Assembly: GCA_023213315.1 (NCBI GenBank)
Contig: JAKCPI010007781.1
Span: 62,001-126,000 of the forward strand
Length of the DNA: 64,000 bases
Direction of reading: 5' to 3'
Source: Euborellia annulipes
Taxonomy: Eukaryota > Arthropoda > Insecta > Dermaptera > Anisolabididae
Part shown: piece after piece, positions 42,781-54,257 of the stretch
How the letters are laid out: the number at the start of each line of letters is the position of its first letter
Numbering within the stretch: the stretch's first letter is position 1
The notes under the pieces: model-generated
What the model was told of the DNA's origin: nothing
Seen by the model: only the letters and a program-made list of their open reading frames with translations
Database searches by the model: none
Program-made: the position numbers and the translations under genes

Positions 42781-44884
42781 GCATTTTTTTTAAGCATGGT
42801 TTTGAACAAGTTGGTGAACCATCAATCTTAATGGATGGCTGTAAGGAAGTTTAATTTTCCTAAAGAGAGATAATTTGCGTTTAATTGCAGATATTTTGAT
42901 GCCAGTGTGATGGAGTTATCTTGATTACAAACAAATGGTTATTATGCAAATTGACACACATTTCTATCCAATATGTTATATTAGATGAATTTGAATACAA
43001 ATTTTATAAGCTAATCTACTTTAACATATAAAATAGGAATGTGGGACGATTTGTTTAAGAGCCGATGCTTATAGTGAAGATACTGCGATCAAAATATCTA
43101 CAAATAGAACGATAATAGAAAAAAAATTTCTTTCTCTGTCCGATCCTACACCTTCTTCGACCACCATTATATTTTACTCAACAATATCGGTTCATAATCG
43201 TTTCAAAAATAAATCCTCAAATAGTTTTCTAGAAAGCATCCCTAATACTTATAACTGCCAAAACAAACATGACCACTAATTCCAGGAGCAGAGGCTGTAC
43301 ATAGATAGATAGATAGATGCATTTATTTGCTCTGGGGCTATTACGCCTCGGGGAGCAGAGAATATTGCACAAAAATTAAAATACATTCACATAAATCATC
43401 CAACCTCCCCCTCCCCCCTGCTCATTTAACAAATATTCTCGAAATCGGATTTAAACGTCGCCAAGGACTTTATGGAGAGTCGAAGAAAAAAATACTCGAG
43501 TCCTCAAATGCCCAATGGGGGCCCGAAGACGGGCGGCGCGCTTTATTTTCTCGTCTTTCTTTGTATTTGAGAAGGAAATTATTTCACAATTATTTTAAGG
43601 TTCTGAATGAGTGAAGAATAGTCCCCGAAACTGTTGAAGGATCTTTGAAGTCTCTTTTATTTTTCATTTTTACTAGAAATTCCATTGATCCTCCCTTACA
43701 AAAAATAAAGATTTATTTATAAACAATTCAAGATTTTAATTTGAATCATCCTCATATATAATATATAAATAGAATATATTAGTATTTTGAGACAGCTATT
43801 TCATATGCTGTAATTACTATCCATGAATTGAATAGTAAGTTTATTTAATAATATATTCTTTGGAATGTTTTTAAATAAAAAATAATAATAATTATGATAA
43901 TAACTTAAAAATATAAAAAAATACAACAACAACAATAATAAGGGTTAAATATTTAAAGGAGAGAATTGTGGAAGAAGTGAATTCGTGTTTATATGTCTGT
44001 GTATGTAAGTCTGTAAGGTGTGTGTGTGTGTGTGTGTGTAAAGTGTATATAAAATGTGAATGTGTATGTGTAAAAAAATTCGGTGGGCTTTCATGTTTAA
44101 ATAATTTTTTTTTTGATGTGTATATATATATATATATAAGAATTTTTTAAAAAAGATCGTCCTTAAAATAATAATTTATATAATTTATCTCTATGTTTCT
44201 ATCACAATGTCGTTATTGTCGACAAGACACTTTATATTTTAAATTTTGAACACATCTTTTAGTTTTGATTGCGTGTAAAAATTAAATTACTTTTATTTGC
44301 TCAGATCAAAAACTGAAGAACAAACAAAAAGCAAACTAGAGAAGGAAAAAAAATAGCGAAAGTCGGACGGAAATAAAAGGAGTAGCAAAATGCAAAATAG
44401 GCGATTCATAACAAGAGAACAAAATCTCAAAGTGTTTTTTTTGGTATTAATATTAGGCTATTAGTATGAATATGTTATAGAAACATGGATATTAAATTAT
44501 ATATTAAGTTTTATTAATTATTACATGAAGGTTTTATTTCTTTGTCATAGAATGAACGGAATCTCATCTTTAGCATTTGCTCGTCATCCCTTCTTTCTCG
44601 ACAGAGGCCACTTCAAAAACGAAAAGGTACAAAAATGAAGAAATCTCGCATTTGAAAGGATATTTGCTTATTTTTCCGATGGTTTCCATCAAACAAAGCA
44701 ATTCTAAGAATTTTGCAAAACAGATCCGTAGTCAGATTTGTTATAAAAAATTAATTTATCTCTCTCCAACTTTTTTTTTGTTGAAGAAATTAAAAAAAAG
44801 GATTAAAATTTGCAAAGTGTTGGTATTCACCCCCCCCCCCCCCCTTCGAATAGGTCTTTGATCTAAAAGTCTCTTTGAATCTAT
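42781..44884. other. Intergenic AT-rich DNA
   Basis: Holds a short (GATA)n tract at 43304-43319, a fragment of repeat R at 43450-43520 (GACTTTATGGAGAGTCGAAG; AAATACTCGAGTCCTCAAAT), a GT tract at 44019-44038 and a C16 run near 44830. No exon seen. Confidence 0.5.
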
Positions 44885-45080
44885 TTTATCTTAAAGAGGC
44901 TTCAGGAGGCAAGCTGTTCGCATGTATGTTTTTGCCGATAAGACGATAAGATGGCGTTAGGGGTCTTAAATTTTTAGCCAAAAAGCCCAACTATTACGAA
45001 AACTTGCCAACAGATGGCAGGATGGTTGGTCTATATTTAATCTCATGTATTTGTTTGATTTTCGTTGATCTTTTATGTGC
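44885..45080 (+). repeat. Dispersed repeat (copy 2 of 2)
   Basis: Aligns with 35410-35640: CGCATGTATGTTTTTGCCGA, AAGATGGCGTTAGG, GAAAACTTGCCAACAGATGG and TTTGTTTGATTTTCGTTGAT. Confidence 0.7.
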
Positions 45081-45180
45081 CCTCCTGAAGCACCTTATAG
45101 TCAGGATGTAATTATTCAAAGAGAGTTCAATTTTTTGACGCTGAGTGTACATTTTTTTTTCTTTTTCTTTGAAGGTAAAC

Positions 45181-45287
45181 CTGCATAGGGACGCGATCTG
45201 GTCTTCGGACGCGAGTACCCTGACTCTGTTCTCGATTCCGTGATTGTGGATCTTAACGGCGTAATTTATTCCTCTAACACGGAGATC
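45181..45287 (-). CDS. Exon candidate of ambiguous strand
   Basis: Locally GC-rich, non-repetitive and open on minus for 35 codons plus two bases: DLRVRGINYAVKIHN, then HGIENRVRVLASEDQ and IASLC. The acceptor on minus (CCGGATAG) and donor (GCAG/GTTTAC) are both weak. On plus a strong acceptor (CTTTTTCTTTGAAG at 45161-45174) precedes VNLHRDAIWSSDASTLT, then LFSIP and a stop, so it could instead be a plus-strand last exon. The minus peptide looks more protein-like. It lies 3' of the stop codon of the 47903-62676 gene, so it would be a different gene or an alternative 3' exon. Family not recognised. Confidence 0.35.
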
Positions 45288-45674
45288 CTATCCGGTCATT
45301 CTACGATCTAGATCAAAAAATAACAGTAAAAGTTGATGATCCAAATATTCATTTCATTTTGATCTTTTTTAAAAAATTATTAACATAAAAATATAAAGCG
45401 TATGTAGAATCTCACATTGTCAAATCACTTTGTGACTAAAGGGATGAAAAAGGAAGAGTTTGGAGGGGAGGAGGGGGGGGGGGGGGGGATCTATTTCATA
45501 GACCCTCAATCTGGTGTATACGTATAAGATATACACAACAATCAATAATACAATAAATATCTAAAATATAATATTAGAAAGGCGAAGAATATATTATTTC
45601 GACCCCCCTTTGAAATCAGAAAAATGGAGATCTGAATTTCCCAATCAATCAAAAAATACTAAAATTTCTTTTGG

Positions 45675-45720
<46 letters not shown>

Positions 45721-46580
45721 CTAATAATAAATCATCATCGATTAAATTATGAATTATAAAAAAAAAAATGGAGATTCTCAAAATATGGAATTCATGAGAT
45801 TATTTTATTTTAGAAAACAGTCTTAATTATTTTTTTTTTTATTATTATTATTATTATTTGCAAAAATATTAAGTGAGAAAAATGAATATTAAAAAAAAAA
45901 AAAATTTGCTGCTTTTAAATTCGGATTCAGAGTAAAAAAAAAAGTAAAAAATTGGATTTAAAAAACTTTATAAAAGTAAAAATTTTAAAATAAAATTTTT
46001 GGCCTTTGAGTGAATACTTTTGAAAAAATAAATAAATTTGAGGCAAGTTCAGAGTTTAAAACCCAATCTCAATCAAGGACGCTTCCCTTTAAGAGCGGAG
46101 GTCACATGGCTCAAGAGCTTTCAAGAAAGGTCCCAAATTTTGAATGAACCAATTAATTTTTTTATTACCTAATTGGAAAAAATTTCTTTTGGTCCCTTTT
46201 ACAGTCGAGGCATTTTTGGAATTTTATCCTCACTCTAAATTCAGTCAGCATAAAGTTTACTATCCAAGAATCTCTTATCCAATCCCAAGGAAAGGTTTTC
46301 CCACCCGCAATACGCTTAGAGGGGTCTATCATCTTTTCCTTAAGGTGGCTACACACGGAACTGCAAACTCGGCAAGGAACAAACAAGTACCTTTTTGTAC
46401 AGATGAGTTTAGCTCAAGTATTTTGATTGTAGAAAGATTTACTATAAACGCTTGTTACCACTAATAAGTGGACCCCCATGCGTTTTCTCTTTTAAAAAGG
46501 AATAATTTTTAATGTCAACTTTTTTGGTTCAAAGTAGAATAGCATTGAAAAGAAGAAATTCGATGGCTGAGTGACAATCA
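45288..46580. other. Non-coding DNA with extreme G runs
   Basis: A G16 run at 45473-45488 and a G45 run at 45676-45720. Otherwise AT-rich. GGTGGCTACACACGGAACTG at 46343 may be an element end. No exon seen. Confidence 0.5.
45676..45720 (+). repeat. Uninterrupted run of 45 G
   Basis: Single-base run, G on the plus strand. It could form stacked G-quadruplexes. Its exact length is unlikely to be reliable. Confidence 0.9.
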
Positions 46581-47010
46581 ACAGGACCACAGGAAGACAG
46601 AGGCAGCCAGCATGGAATAAAAAAATCTTTAAATTTCGCCGACGTTTCGGGACCGCATCTTTCCCATCCTCAGGACCTTTGGTTTGGTTTGAACCTATTT
46701 ATTTGTTCTTGTTGTACAAGCAAAATACAATCAATCTTTACAAATATTTTTTTATAAAAACAAGGCACAAAACTTACGATAAATTGATAAAGTTGCTTAG
46801 GTGGATACATTCAGCAACTTTATCGTAAGTACAAGACTTGTGTCTTGTCTTTATAAAAAAAATACTTGTAAGGATTGTTGTACAACACCAAATAAATTTT
46901 CGATGACTGTAGGAACTTAGGATGGGAACGATGCGTTCCAGAAACGTCGTCGAAATTTAAATAAGATTTTTTTATTCCATGCTGGCTGCCTACATCCACC
47001 TGCTCCTGTA
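46581..47010. repeat. Snap-back unit with facing CTGANGA/GAAAC motifs
   Basis: AGGCAGCCAGCATGGAATAA and AAATTTCG(C)CGACGTTTC on the left face GAAACGTCGTCGAAATTTAA and TTATTCCATGCTGGCTGCC on the right. Inner arms repeat (AAACTTACGATAAATTG...CAACTTTATCGTAAGT). Motifs at 46641-46673 (minus) and 46918-46950 (plus). Confidence 0.88.
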
Positions 47011-47864
47011 GAATAGCATTTAAAAAAAGATTTTCATCAAACACTAAAATAAACACATGACAAAATGCATGCGGGGTACACCTAATAGTGGTACCCATTG
47101 TATTAATACAATCAAAACCGAAAGTGTTCATCAAAATTGTGAAAGTAAACATACGTCAGTTGGTTAAATTTCCTCGATTTTTATTAAAAAAATGAACAAA
47201 AACATTTTAGAAGTGTCATAATGACTTTTCGCCAGCTCTAGAGCAAAACGCAATATATATATATATAATTTTTAAATACAAGTACCGATGGCTACGAGGG
47301 GGGTTCCAAGCGCTGGTTGCTCGGCCAATCCCGAGCTTTCGCCGTGCTTGGCATCGCTTAACTGCAGCGATCTCTTATCAATTTAAATAAAAGGATAGAA
47401 TATATCCAAAGGTCCGATACAGGATCTGGATTAACTTTTTTCCGATAAAGAAAAGATTTGCAGTTACGTATGAAACCACCTCTAGTTGATCTCGCCTCCG
47501 AACAGAACTCGACTGTACAATCAAACAAAAAATCCGCTTTCGTTTCAGTTGGCTGGTGAATTTTTCTTTTGATATTTTTTGCCTAATTTTTTTTTTATTT
47601 TTTTTGAGTCTTTCTTTCTAAAATCAAAGTATTAAAATCAATTGAAAAAAAAAAAAAATAATAAATGCAAGAATCATTTTCAATAAAAAAATATATATAT
47701 AGTTATTTAATATATAAGATCAGTCAAATATTTTTTTTTTTCTTCAGTGCAAAAGAATAATATATTATAAAATACTATTTTAAAATGAAATAATAATGAT
47801 ATTTCTTATAATAATCATGGGATTATTTGGACTTTGTAAATTATTATATATATTATATATATAT

Positions 47865-47900
<36 letters not shown>

Positions 47901-47902
47901 TT
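47011..47902. other. Probable 3' flank of the minus-strand gene
   Basis: Unique and AT-rich, with a GC-richer patch at 47281-47390 (GAGGGGGGTTCCAAGCGCTG) that has no supported frame. A (GA)n tract at 47869-47895 lies just 3' of the stop codon on minus. On minus, AATAAA-like words are numerous, so the cleavage site cannot be chosen. Confidence 0.4.
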
Positions 47903-48204
47903 TTAAATTCGTGGTTTATACGTGAGCGTGACATGGAAGGTGTGTATATCGGTTTCGGTGCAATCCCGTTCAGTTACGCTGGATGCTGACGACGGTGGCA
48001 GTGTTGATTGACATAGTCGATGTTTTCCTCCCTGGGCTGCTCTTTCTCCTTGAGTTGCTCCAACTCCACTTGGCCCTCCTCCAACTCCTCCGCTTGTTGT
48101 TGTTCCGCCTCCTCCGTTTTCTTTGTTCTTGTAACGACGACTACTCGTTCGACGGCAGGATGGCCTTTTCGCGACACTCTCGGCACTAGCACTTAGTCCA
48201 AGAA
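47903..48204 (-). CDS. Last coding exon of an unidentified minus-strand gene
   Basis: Acceptor TTATTTCAG at its 5' side. Entering in phase 1 from 49226-49355 it reads V-LGLSASAESVAKRPSC, then a basic stretch (RRTSSRRYKNKENGG), a Gly/Thr-rich low-complexity tract, and ends DIHTFHVTLTYKPRI before TAA at 47903-47905: 99 residues. A second open frame gives an acidic, Glu/Gln-rich peptide, but the splice phase excludes it. The tail is probably disordered apart from a short hydrophobic C-terminus. I cannot name the protein. Being the only exon whose frame meets a stop near the end of a chain of in-phase exons makes it the natural 3' terminus. Confidence 0.65.
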
Positions 48205-48527
48205 CTGAAATAAATAACAAAAATGTTATTTTAATTTAATGCATTCAAAATTAACTGAATTTTCTATAAAATATATATAGAGAGAAACAGCGATTTATCA
48301 ATTAAATTTTAAATAAATGGCTCAACAACATAGAAAAAGGACAAGGCTTACCAAGGGCCGGTTGCTTCACTTCTAATTAACTAGCTACTAACTACTAGCT
48401 AATAGCTTTAGTTGACTATAACTTTTGAGTCTTTTCAGTTGTATTTAAGCTAATCTTATAATTAAATAAGAGCCCAGTTATCTAAGATGCAAAGCTATAA
48501 GGCTTAACTATGGGATGAAATTAGGTA

Positions 48528-48748
48528 CAGTGAGCGCCACAATTAAGTCCCCACTTGATAGCTTTAGCCTTAAGTATATCGTATAGTATATGGAGTAAAG
48601 TGAAATATTTTTAATGACCGAAAAGATAAAACGTAAGATCTAGTACAAAGGATTTTATTTTACCTTTTAAAATTTAAAATTATTTCACCATTTACCATAT
48701 ACTTAAGGCTAAAGCTATCAGGTGGGGACTAAATTGTGGCGCTCACTG
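48528..48748. mobile_element. Palindromic mariner-like miniature element, TA duplication
   Basis: CAGTGAGCGCCACAATTAAG at the left, TTGTGGCGCTCACTG at the right, flanked by TA on both sides. The arms continue inward (CTTGATAGCTTTAGCCTTAA facing AAGGCTAAAGCTATCAGG) over ~60 bp. Confidence 0.9.
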
Positions 48749-48805
48749 TACACAAGACTTGTTTATAAATGATGCCTTTATTAAATTGCTAACTTCACAA
48801 AATTT

Positions 48806-48955
48806 TCCTTGTCCGATGATTTTTTTAAGCCATTTTGGATACCAAATGACTTAAATAAGAAAGCCTGAACCCTAAATATATTTATATATATTCAATAATG
48901 GTTATCGTATAAAGTCTTATATGGTTCAAGTTGCAGAAAAGGCTGTAAGTATTTA
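48806..48955 (+). mobile_element. SINE-1 body fragment
   Basis: CTTGTCCGATGATTTTTTTA, GGATACCAAATGACTTAAAT and GGTTATCGTATAAAGTCTTA follow the family order. The tRNA-like head is missing. Confidence 0.8.
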
Positions 48956-49225
48956 ACAAGGGGGATACAGGGGGGTGTGAAGGGGTAATTACCCCCCCGA
49001 GATGTGAAAAGTGCTTTTTTTTTGAAAAAGCATGTATTTTGAATGTAAAATTTTAAAAATTGTGTGAACACAAAAATATCAATTGCTATCAGCCGGATAA
49101 GTTTGCTAGTTGACAAGAAGTGAAGCAACCGGTCCCAAGTTGGTTGCAGCTGCGGGGTCGGTATTGCAGAAGTTGTATGATCAGTACAACGTGTTTTTGA
49201 CGATGAAAAGATTATAAATAGTTAC

Positions 49226-49355
49226 CAATATTTCCACTGGAAGAACTCCTTGTGTTGGCTCCGGAGCGTAGGACATGTCGAGTTAGAGGTTGAACAGCAG
49301 GTGTTAAGAACCACTCGGACCGAGTTCGCATTCGTTCAGCTTGACGCTCGTGCAC
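49226..49355 (-). CDS. Internal coding exon of the minus-strand gene
   Basis: Acceptor AATTTTGCAG, donor ATTG/GTAACT. Entered in phase 0 it encodes 43 residues: VHERQAERMRTRSEW, FLTPAVQPLTRHVLR, SGANTRSSSSGNI, leaving phase 1, which matches the last exon. An Arg-rich, amphipathic start followed by a Ser-rich end suggests a regulatory or scaffold region. Codon composition and GC level are clearly above the flanking introns. Family unknown. Confidence 0.75.
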
Positions 49356-52189
49356 CTGCAAAATTCATTTTCTTAAACGGCTGTTTGGCTCTAAACATTT
49401 AAAAATCACCTTTTCATTTGAAAGTTTAATTTTTTTGGTTTTTGAAAATTTATAATAAAAGAATCCGCTAAGAGAAAGAGCCCAAACATTTTGGTGAATA
49501 GAGAGATTCTAAATATTAATGTCTCTAACTCAGTGACCGTCCGAGAGATAAGCAGAAAAATTCAAAATTGTTTTTTTCATACCCAATTTAATTTAATTTC
49601 TGTATTGAGGCCAGAGTGATGAACATACTAGAGAAATAATTAAACATGATATGTATAATGATATGAGTTAAACATTGAATGAAGAAAAGAAAAAAGTAGA
49701 GCAAAACATTAAATTATTATATAGAACAGAAATATATAAATTATTTTTTCCATAAAGGAATAAATAAGTAGACAGAAGAGAAAAATTAAATTTTCGAGTT
49801 AGTCAAGTTATAATAAGAACAAGTAATAATTTAATAGTGTATTCTTTTTAAATGATGGATCATGGATAATTGAGAAGAGGCGATTGTCAAGTGACATTTA
49901 AAACGGCAAGGGAAAAGTTTAAAAAAAGAAGATAGATTTTATATTTAATTATCCTTTCCATCTCTTGGCAAAGGTCCATGAACCATCATTTAATGAGATC
50001 TATACAATCATTCCCAAAAGAACCTGAAACAGAGAAGAGTCGAAATCAAAGAGAATTTTATATACTGTATATTACCTAGAAGAAAATAATGGAAAAGATT
50101 ATTAAAGAAACAATATGCTATTATAAGAATTTTATTTACATAAAATTAGTTTAGAATCCAAACAATATTATGATTTTTTTTTTTGCCCTTTAAAACCAAG
50201 TAGGAAACTATTTCATTATTAAAAGAAAAGAATAATAGCGATGAGGTTTTGGGTAATCATATTTAAGAAATAATTGATTTGCATCTTTCGACATCAGAGG
50301 TGTCTACCAAAGGATTCCCTGATTTTAAAAATAAAGTTTGTGAGAAGAATAAAACAAATTAATAAATTGAAATATAACTAGCTGCCTGCTCATTCATTCT
50401 ACCTATTGGATTATCAACACTCAGCTATGTACCTCCTTCAAATTTATTAGTTTATTCAGAGCCGTAGCCAAAAGGGGGAGGAATATGAGGGTTCAACCCC
50501 CCCCCCCCCAAATCCCAAAAAATTATAAATAATGAAAATATAGAGAAACATGGAGTTAAAATTTTTAAATTTCTTCTTATTTCACATTTTGTGATTTTAT
50601 AAAAACCAATTTCAACAAGGTTTCTTTGTCCTTAAAATACCTCCTTTTTTGAAACAATTGAATTAAAATTTTAAATGTTGTAAGAAATTATATAAAAATA
50701 TTTTATTTATTTTTTTTATTTAATTTATTCATTTGCGTGGGGAATTCCCCTTCGAATCATCATTTTAAATTAAAATCAGTATTCCCTTTAACCTCTTGTT
50801 TCTTTTATTCACACCTTGAAAAAAAAGAGTGTGCCAAGTCAAAAATAATTTTTTATAATTATCAAATAAATCTATGAATATGCTAAATACATACAATTAA
50901 TATTTATTAGCTCAAATATCGAAAAAATCAGGCACTGGCTGGCGATTTGTACGCAAAATGCCCTACCTCTAGAACCCAATGCCGGAGAAATGCCTCTCAG
51001 ATCGAGACGGCCAAATTCTCCCTCGCCGTGGCGCAACACTTCAGGAACCCACTCAAAGGCGATGTCTAATTCTTTCGAATATTACATTTCGAATATTAAT
51101 TCTATGCTTTATCACATCATTTTATTTTGTAGATTATTAAAAGTTTAGTATTATTTTGGCAAAAACAATATTTGTAGTTGACGCACTTATTTTTGACAAG
51201 GTGTGTATTTAAATTAATTTATTTTTAATAGATGGGGATAGGGGACAGCCTGGTGGATATTAGTGAGAAGGACGAAGTTAAATAAAAAATCTGGAGATTA
51301 TTTTCAGGCCAATTTATTTGAATATCCCTTCAGGTATGTGTCAACGTTTCAGAGTCCAAACGCCTCCTTCTTCAGGACCATGCGGGGTCAAGAAAATAAA
51401 TTTGCCCTCAATTTTGTCATTAGAAGTTGCAATTAATTACACATAGTACACATATAGTCAAAGGCAATGGAGCTTTTCTTGAAGAAGGAGTCGTTTGGAC
51501 ACCGAAACGTTGACTCATAGCAGAAGGAGATAATCCAAATAAATTGGCCTGAAAATCATCTCCAGATTTTTATTTAACTTCATTCTTCTCAATTATTTTT
51601 AATATTAATACATTTAATTGCTTTAGAAAAGGATCGCCCCTGATTTTGTTGCTATTTTTATAGAACGATTCTTAAAATTCTTCTTTTGATGATTGCCCAA
51701 AACAAAACAAGGAATTACTGAAACTTTCGCTTCTATATTAATTAAAAAATACATATATATAAAAAAAAACAATATTAAAATAATTCATTTAGTTCGAATT
51801 GAAACTGCTCTTACCTTAAATTTCTTAAATTTTACGATCTTGTAAATTGCAGAATAGAAATGTAAATATTGGAAAGGAATTCACAAAGGCCATTGATGTG
51901 ATGTGTGATCCTTGTAAGAATCTCAAAGCAAAAGCTTCTTGCGGACAAATCACTCTTCTCTAACTAAATAATAAATAAGTCAAAAAAAAGCTTGGAAAGG
52001 AAGAAATGTAAAAAAAAAAAAAAGATTTAAAAATAAATATCAAAAATATAATTTTTCAAAATATATAACAAAAATATTTAAATATAGAGTGCAAAAATAT
52101 GTACAATTTTATATTGTCAAAAAGAATGTCTTGGTTGTTGTCTTATGAATAATACTGGAGGAGGGATTAGGAATGCATAAGTCTCTCAC
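49356..52189. other. Intron with a hAT-like end and a snap-back unit
   Basis: CAGAGCCGTAGCCAAAAGGG at 50458 with a C12 run resembles a hAT terminus with no clear partner (a similar GGCCGTAGCCAGAAAG is at 53284). Tandem-like AT tracts elsewhere. The snap-back unit at 51265-51595 is listed separately. No exon seen. Confidence 0.5.
51265..51595. repeat. Snap-back unit with facing CTGANGA/GAAAC motifs
   Basis: TAAATAAAAAATCTGGAGAT and CAGGCCAATTTATTTG on the left face CAAATAAATTGGCCTGAAAA and ATCTCCAGATTTTTATTTAA on the right. Motifs at 51342-51377 (minus, CTGAAGAAGGAGGCG...GAAACGTTG) and 51480-51515 (plus, TTGAAGAAGGAGTCGTTTGG then ACACCGAAACGTTG). Confidence 0.88.
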
Positions 52190-52306
52190 CTGAGGCAAAA
52201 ATGTAAGACTTTTCGTAGACTCGGCGTATCTATTTACTTGGCGTAATTCTTCAAGGGTCATCTGATGACATACCGTGGCACTCGAGGAAGAGGAACGACT
52301 CGAGCC
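52190..52306 (-). CDS. Internal coding exon of the minus-strand gene
   Basis: Acceptor CACATGTGCAG, donor CTCAG/GTGAGA. Phase 0 to phase 0, 39 residues: GSSRSSSSSATVCHQ, MTLEELRQVNRYAES, TKSLTFLPQ. A Ser-rich linker precedes a likely short helix (LEELRQVNRYAEST). It joins seamlessly to VHERQAERMR in the next exon, and the helical composition of this junction suggests one structured segment. Family unknown. Confidence 0.75.
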
Positions 52307-52598
52307 CTGCACATGTGCAAACCAAAAAAGCTTTACTTTTCAAACTTTTCCTCCAACTCAAGGACATTAAATCCTTTATTTAAACTCTTTTTCAGGTCTA
52401 TTCTCTAAGCAAAAACGTTAACTTTTAACATCTGAAAAGAGCGTTAAGGGCGTTACGATCTTTCTGTAAACAAACTGATTTATAACCACCTGGTATAAAT
52501 ATATATATATAAGAAATCTATTTTTTTAACCTGCCAGCTGTTTTTAATCTCTGTGAGTAAAAGTGACAATTGATTTTTACCTTTCGGTGGAGATAACT

Positions 52599-53148
52599 GG
52601 ACCCTGTTATGCAATAGTGTGTCAAGCGCCAAAAAAAAATTAAAAATTGAGTTAAGCACGGAATATTGTTTCAAATGCTATAATTAATAGTATTTTTTAT
52701 GAAATATGTCCTAAAAAAATTTATATTTAATGTTACTTGCACAATTGACAAAAAAAATTATATAGAATCCAATGAAAACAAAAAACTTTAATAAATTTAA
52801 AATAAAAGATAAATCCTCATTTTATTTCGCATTTTATTTCAAATATACAAAATTTCTTTGGGATATTTCGGCCGCATCATACAGCCATCCCCAGCCAAGA
52901 AATTTAAAGTTGGAAAACTCATATAATAAAATAAACCTGCTCGGCTCATCAGATATAAACTTTTCAAAAATATGCGGCCGAAATATCCCAAAGAAATTTT
53001 GTATATTTGGAAATAAAAAGTACGAAATAAAATGAGATTTATGTTTTATTTTAAATTTATTAATAATTATTTTTGCCAAAAAACTTTAATGTTAATTTTC
53101 TCAAAACTCGGTAGGTGGCGCTTGACACACTAATGCGTAACATGGTCC
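52599..53148. mobile_element. TIR element (second copy) with a snap-back unit inside
   Basis: Left end GGACCCTGTTATGCAATAGT with GTGTCAAGCGCC, right end GGCGCTTGACACACTAATGC then GTAACATGGTCC. It aligns with 13322-14248 and serves as its unoccupied counterpart for the element H insertion. A different insertion, the palindrome at 52815-53045, sits in this copy. Confidence 0.88.
52815..53045. repeat. Snap-back unit nested in the TIR element
   Basis: CCTCATTTTATTTCG, AAATATACAAAATTTCTTTG and GGATATTTCGGCCGCAT on the left face ATGCGGCCGAAATATCC, CAAAGAAATTTTGTATATTT and CGAAATAAAATGAG on the right. The motif is degenerate here (TTTCGGCCGCATCATAC...). It differs in arms from all other units. Confidence 0.85.
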
Positions 53149-54090
53149 AAATAAGAGGCTGTGAGTGCAGCGCTTTCTTAAAAATGAGGAGCTTCAAATA
53201 CCGTTGTGTGGGTTGACACACCTCTTAGGTCTCACTTGTCAGTAGAATATATAGAAAATAAATGACAAATTCAGTATGACGAAGGCCGTAGCCAGAAAGT
53301 TTGTTCGGATTCCCAGACGCCCCCTCCCCTCCCAAATAAATAAATTTTTTATAATTAAAAAAAGTTTTTATTTTCCTATCTCCTTCAGTTGTTGTATGTA
53401 AAATATGAGTATATTTTTTTACCGCGATGAGCCAACATCAGAGTCAATTAGATATGTGATTAATTGTGCTACAAATGCTGAGTCAAATTCGATTGAGTCA
53501 TTCAATAATGACTATTTCAATGCAAACGGAAAAGACATCTTCATCCAGGCCAAATAGGCATTGTTATTTAAAGTGTAGACGAGATCCACTTTTGTTTTCG
53601 GGAGACGTCAGATCCACAACATAGTGAACCTCCATGCCACTTACGTTAACCGTGCTTTGGGGTGCAAAGAGCGATGTAAAAACAACTACTATCTCTATTA
53701 AGATATATAGAGAATATATATAAGAATATATATATATATATATATATATATACACCGTTATGTCACAATTCTGACGATGGTTCAAAACCGAAAGATCATC
53801 GGTGAACTCAAAGAATACTGACTGCAACCGTTTTTGTTTTGTTTTTTCCTTCATATTGTATAAATCTACTTTAGGGGCCATTCAAGTTTAAAAAAAGAAG
53901 CTCTTATAGTATATTGACCAGCCTTCTTCCAGACCAAGATTATCAGATTCAGAACTTTTTTCATTTGAAATATTATCATGGGACACTTACTAGTCTATTT
54001 TTATTAGGTTAAAAGATATACCGTTTGGTTGAGGTTATTGGCACTCTGACAATCAAATTTTACATTAAATTAGTTAAATTAATGATTCAC
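53149..54090. other. Intron
   Basis: A solitary motif copy at 53771-53797 (CTGACGATGGTTCAAAACC then GAAAGATC), beside a TA tract at 53727-53752. No exon seen. A 105-codon minus frame across 53564-53881 includes the TA tract and is judged spurious. Confidence 0.5.
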
Positions 54091-54257
54091 CTTAAAAAGT
54101 CCATTTCCTTCGAGACTAACACTCAATCGTTTACATGAATCCCGGAGATTGTTTTCGGGTATAATCCCGAGGGATGTCGAGGGAAGGTCAATGCCCTCTT
54201 GTCCTGGCACGTTAATCAAGGCAGGCGTTGATTTGCTCTCTTCTTGTAAGGACATGG
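54091..54257 (-). CDS. Internal coding exon of the minus-strand gene
   Basis: Acceptor TATTTTTGCAG, donor TTTAAG/GTGAAT. The first two bases complete a Pro codon begun in 59561-59723. Then 55 codons follow: MSLQEESKSTPALIN, VPGQEGIDLPSTSLG, IIPENNLRDSCKRLS, VSLEGNGLFK, leaving phase 0. The internal ATG has no bearing on initiation because the upstream exon joins in phase. Acidic and Ser/Thr-rich, probably a flexible region. Family unknown. Confidence 0.72.

Larger units (their letters stand above)
48355..49136. mobile_element. TIR element (GGGCCGGTTGCTTC ends) in the last intron
   Basis: GGGCCGGTTGCTTCACTTCT and AATTAACTAGC at the left face GCTAGTTGACAAGAAGTGAA and GCAACCGGTCCC at the right. 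Contains the mariner-like palindrome at 48528-48748 and a SINE-1 fragment at 48806-48955. Same family as the composite at 6878-9738. Confidence 0.8.

Noticed and set aside
47974..48192. Open frame giving an acidic Glu/Gln-rich peptide on the minus strand
   Set aside because: The exon at 49226-49355 leaves phase 1, which selects the other frame (ending TYKPRI). The acidic frame is a shadow of the same low-complexity DNA.
53564..53881. 105-codon minus-strand open frame
   Set aside because: It runs through a TA microsatellite (Tyr-Ile repeats) and lies inside an intron of the minus-strand gene, without splice sites in phase.
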